DNA of 32,937 nucleotides from Flavobacteriales bacterium (GTDB lineage Bacteria > Bacteroidota > Bacteroidia > Flavobacteriales_F > PHOS-HE28), in the NCBI GenBank assembly GCA_017998165.1, contig JAGODO010000003.1, forward strand, positions 6,705 through 39,641, given 5' to 3'. The notes below the pieces were generated by a model, which saw nothing but the letters and a program-made list of their open reading frames with translations, ran no database searches and was not told the DNA's origin. Shown here piece by piece: positions 30,379 to 32,937 of this stretch (its first letter is position 1; each line of letters opens with the position of its first letter). A program made the translations under genes and the position numbers.

Positions 30379-32685
30379 TCACTCCTTCGTGAACCGCGCG
30401 CTCACGCGCCGGCCCGTCCGGTCGTGCAGCGTGAGCACGTAAGCTCCCGGTGGCAGATGCTCCGTGCGGTATTCCGCCTGAGGAGCGACGATGCTCCGCG
30501 TGAACAATGGGATGCGTCGGCCATCCACGCCGATGGCGAAGGCGCTTACAGGGTCGAAGCCCGAAGGCAGGATGGCGTTGAGCGTGCCCTTTACAGGAAC
30601 AGGGAACACGAGCAGCTTCTCAGGCTTCACCGCCGGACGCACACCGGTTTCATCCGTTACGACCACGGTGGCCGAAGGTGTGTGGATCGGTGGGTTGAAG
30701 TCGAAGTAGATGTCGGCCGTGTTGGAGATCACCTGTCCGAGGGTGAGCGGCAGGATCGGCTTGATCCTGAAATTCACCAGCCCGTGGCTCAGCGGTTCGT
30801 TGGTGTTGCTGTCCGGCAGCAGGATGTTCGCGAAGGTGAAGGTGAGGATGCCGTTGCCGGTGAGGGTGTAGGTATAGGGGTGCGAGGCCACGCCCATCTC
30901 GAAGGTGCGTGTGTCCACGTCCAACGGTAGGGTGTCCCGTACTACTGCGGTGAAAGCTGTGTCGTTGCCCGTATTCTGGAATCGGATGGTGTAGTCCAGG
31001 ATGCTGTCGTTCTCGATGTGGTAGAACTCACGCGGCGATACGAGCTTGTCGTTCGGGTCATAGCTGCCGGTGATCTCGCGCGTGATGGTCGTGCTGTTGT
31101 TGGACAGACTGTACTCCGTACTGTCTTGGGCTACGCTGAACGTGTGTGTCAATGTGGTCCCAATGAGTCCCGGATCAGTCGGAATGGTGAATTCAACATA
31201 GGCCAGTTCATGGCCGTAACTGCCAAGGGCCGGACCGTCCGTCCATGTGATGGTGTTGCCCAGCACGCTTGTGGGCTCAGGAACAGCGCTGACATAGGTG
31301 AGCAGAGGGTCGAATGTCAACGTGCATGTCAATGGCGCGCTGGAACCATCACCCAGATTCGCTGTTTCCGTGTATACCACATATCCGAATCCGGGGCGCG
31401 CCGGGCCGGAACTGCCGTGCGCTGTGATGTCGATGATGTTCATACCGAAGCTTTCCCCGACGTTGATGGTCCACGACTTCAATTGGTCGGGGAAGGAGGA
31501 CACGATGTTGCCATTGGTTACTGGAGGGGCAGGCGTTGTGACGGTCGGCAAGGCGGTCGGCTGGAACGCGCATGACAGGTCGTCCACGCTGACCGCGATC
31601 GTTACGCTCACCCATTGTGTCGGCTCAGCGTACCCGAGGTAGTTGCTCGACTGGTACACGAATACCGAATCACCTCGCAACCCGAGCAATTCGATCAACC
31701 TTGCATTGTTTGAAGTGGCCCACGCAGCCAGGGGCGTGCCCGATGGGTCCAAACGAAGCAATTGGCCGATAGTGTCTCCGAACGCTATCGGGCAAGAGGC
31801 GAGCAGATCGCCGTTCGGCATCCAATCAAGATGAGCCAGATTAGTGCTGTAATGTTTCATCCAATCGAAGTTGCCATCACTGCCGAAGTGGAAGAGATCG
31901 CCAGAGCCCAGCCCCCAATTTCCACAGGCCACGTAGAATGACCCGTCGGCCGCGCGTAGGAGGTCATTCACGTTCGAGCCCAGAAGCGGATAGTGATAGG
32001 CCCACAGAGGCTCGCCTTCTGAGGTGGTATGTACCAAGGTCAGACCACTTCCGCCCGCGTGTCCCAGCAGTGTGATCCCGTTGTCTGGTTCGAGTGCGAG
32101 GTCTACAACATAGGTATACGGCATCTCCGTGGGGTAGCGTTTGTACCAGACCGGGATCCCTTCAGCATCCAAACGAGCGATCCCAAGGGTGTTCCGCCCA
32201 TCCACGGCCACGATATGGTCGCCATCGGAGCGCTCCGCGAATCGAACAAAACGGGCACCGACCGAGCCGTAGTCGGTGGAATCGGTCATGTAGGTACGGC
32301 CCCATTCGGTTTGACCGTCCGGGCCGATGGAAACGATACCTGGAGCATCGTAGTCGAATGCTGGACTGAATCGTCCATTGACAAGCAAGCCGCCATTTGA
32401 GCGGGGATGCACCGACCCCGGCCACAACGAATGCACCGGGTTCATGTGCCGAACGCCACGTTCCCACAATGGCTGCCCAGCAGCAGTTGTGCGGCCGACC
32501 ACCATGCCCATCCCCGCTGCAGTAGACGCGCTTGAATAGACAACGCCGCCGGAGGGGTGGATGCCAGTACCGGTCCAAAACCAATTCGGGTCTGTCACCG
32601 GTGGGGTGTGAAGCACATGGAAGCAGTCCTGGGCATGGGCAAGAAGGCCGACGCCGGCGAACAGTAGGGTAGCGGATGCTCTCAT
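30379..32685 (-). CDS. Large T9SS cargo protein with DUF7619-type repeat domain and sorting tail
   Basis: A 768-residue secreted protein. The signal peptide is MRASATLLFAGVGLLAHAQ. Residues 35-370 look like a propeller of the delta-60/WD type (GPDGQTEWGRTY, DAEGIPVWYKRY, TSEGEPLWAYHYP, GSDGNFDWMKHYS, DPSGTPLAAW). Residues 400-540 form a beta-rich adhesion-like domain. GSYDPNDKLVSP (540-551) opens the conserved Bacteroidota repeat domain (DUF7619, DUF11-like) with YTIRFQNTGNDTAF and ISNTADIYFDFNPPI (654-668). The sorting domain covers about 690-768 (LLVFPVPVKGTLNAIL to RRVSARFTKE). TACTTTCG (32704-32711) ends 18 bases before the ATG at 32685. A paralogue with a near-identical tail lies directly upstream. 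Confidence 0.9.
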   Translation of the reverse strand: MRASATLLFAGVGLLAHAQDCFHVLHTPPVTDPNWFWTGTGIHPSGGVVYSSASTAAGMGMVVGRTTAAGQPLWERGVRHMNPVHSLWPGSVHPRSNGGLLVNGRFSPAFDYDAPGIVSIGPDGQTEWGRTYMTDSTDYGSVGARFVRFAERSDGDHIVAVDGRNTLGIARLDAEGIPVWYKRYPTEMPYTYVVDLALEPDNGITLLGHAGGSGLTLVHTTSEGEPLWAYHYPLLGSNVNDLLRAADGSFYVACGNWGLGSGDLFHFGSDGNFDWMKHYSTNLAHLDWMPNGDLLASCPIAFGDTIGQLLRLDPSGTPLAAWATSNNARLIELLGLRGDSVFVYQSSNYLGYAEPTQWVSVTIAVSVDDLSCAFQPTALPTVTTPAPPVTNGNIVSSFPDQLKSWTINVGESFGMNIIDITAHGSSGPARPGFGYVVYTETANLGDGSSAPLTCTLTFDPLLTYVSAVPEPTSVLGNTITWTDGPALGSYGHELAYVEFTIPTDPGLIGTTLTHTFSVAQDSTEYSLSNNSTTITREITGSYDPNDKLVSPREFYHIENDSILDYTIRFQNTGNDTAFTAVVRDTLPLDVDTRTFEMGVASHPYTYTLTGNGILTFTFANILLPDSNTNEPLSHGLVNFRIKPILPLTLGQVISNTADIYFDFNPPIHTPSATVVVTDETGVRPAVKPEKLLVFPVPVKGTLNAILPSGFDPVSAFAIGVDGRRIPLFTRSIVAPQAEYRTEHLPPGAYVLTLHDRTGRRVSARFTKE

Positions 32686-32703
32686 GGCCGAGGGTTTGGT
32701 GTG

Positions 32704-32711
32704 TCGAAAGT
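32704..32711 (-). promoter_or_regulatory. Candidate -7 box of the large T9SS cargo gene
   Basis: TACTTTCG on the minus strand, directly preceded by an overlapping TACTTTCT, ends 18 bases before the start codon. It shows that this gene has its own promoter despite the paralogue upstream. Confidence 0.45.
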
Positions 32712-32775
32712 AGAAAGTACTGGGGATCACCATGGCTACCCATGCGGAATCATCCACTTTGAGGATGATCGCTGC

Positions 32776-32937
32776 CTACTCCTTGGTGAACCGCGCGCTC
32801 ATCCGCTTGCCCGACTTGTCTATCAGCGTGAGTACATAGGCTCCCGAGGGCAGGTTCTGCACGCCGTACTCGGCCCGTTTCTCCATCACATTCGGACGGA
32901 ACAGCGGAACACGCCGGCCATCGGCACCGATCGCGAT
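32776..32937 (-). CDS. C-terminal end of a second T9SS cargo protein (5' part outside the window)
   Basis: The frame is open from the window edge for 53 codons and ends at the TAG at 32776-32778. It encodes IAIGADGRRVPLFRPN, EKRAEYGVQNLPSGAYVLTL and DKSGKRMSARFTKE. This is the same sorting-domain end as in the neighbouring 768-residue protein: by hand count 32 of 53 aligned positions are identical. It is therefore the tail of a tandem paralogue whose body lies to the right. Whether the body also has the propeller and DUF7619 domains cannot be seen. Confidence 0.85.
   Translation of the reverse strand: MAIGADGRRVPLFRPNVMEKRAEYGVQNLPSGAYVLTLIDKSGKRMSARFTKE

Noticed and set aside
32686-32775. 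Possible fusion of the large T9SS cargo with its paralogue into one gene
   Set aside because: A stop codon, a 90-base spacer with a promoter box and a new signal peptide separate them.

Overview
The window is an ordinary chromosomal stretch of a GC-rich member of the Bacteroidota, most likely a Flavobacteriales-type lineage. The evidence is at least four, probably five, secreted proteins with type IX secretion (T9SS)-like C-terminal domains, DUF4294, PorT-like beta-barrels, lipoproteins, an almost complete lack of Shine-Dalgarno sequences, and promoter boxes of the Bacteroidota type (TAnnTTTG). I see no phage, plasmid, insertion sequence, CRISPR array or defence island. About 33 protein genes and one RNA gene (the SRP RNA) fill nearly all the space, and gaps above 300 bases are absent.

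Layout. 1-5.3 kb: a cut GNAT acetyltransferase, an alpha/beta hydrolase, two small envelope proteins, a biotin carboxylase, a DUF4294 protein and a DUF2809 membrane protein. 5.3-10.2 kb, all on the minus strand: a Gfo/Idh/MocA oxidoreductase, a lipoprotein and a polyprenyl-phosphate sugar transferase (a probable exopolysaccharide operon), then 3-hydroxybutyryl-CoA dehydrogenase translationally coupled to a GNAT acetyltransferase. 10.3-13.7 kb, plus strand: protein-L-isoaspartate methyltransferase, a beta-barrel protein with a strong terminator, and the bifunctional NAD(P)HX repair enzyme. 13.7-21.3 kb, minus strand: a YciO-like protein, a small transaldolase, two T9SS cargo proteins around a YdjM-like membrane protein, a PorT-like barrel, a short-chain dehydrogenase, the SRP RNA and a small secreted protein. 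21.4-25.6 kb, plus strand: a T9SS-type propeller protein, a sodium:solute symporter and a lipoprotein. 25.8-32.9 kb, minus strand: a secreted protein, the mtaB-lgt-suhB operon, a 768-residue T9SS cargo protein and the cut end of a tandem paralogue.

How the genes work together. The mtaB product completes ms2t6A on tRNA. Lgt starts maturation of lipoproteins such as the two in this window. The T9SS cargo, barrels and lipoproteins are envelope parts, and the sugar transferase operon feeds surface polysaccharide. Pcm and Nnr are metabolite and protein repair enzymes.

The most unusual signal is not a gene. Five intergenic islands consist of degenerate tandem repeats with a strict 7- or 8-base period, each with its own word. 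Two contain clear inverted arms. One pair brackets the SRP RNA gene and another brackets mtaB, running into its first and last codons. A second genome-scale signal is the position of the -7 promoter box, often only 3-10 bases before the start codon. Measured against the SRP RNA 5' end, this predicts leaderless or nearly leaderless mRNAs.
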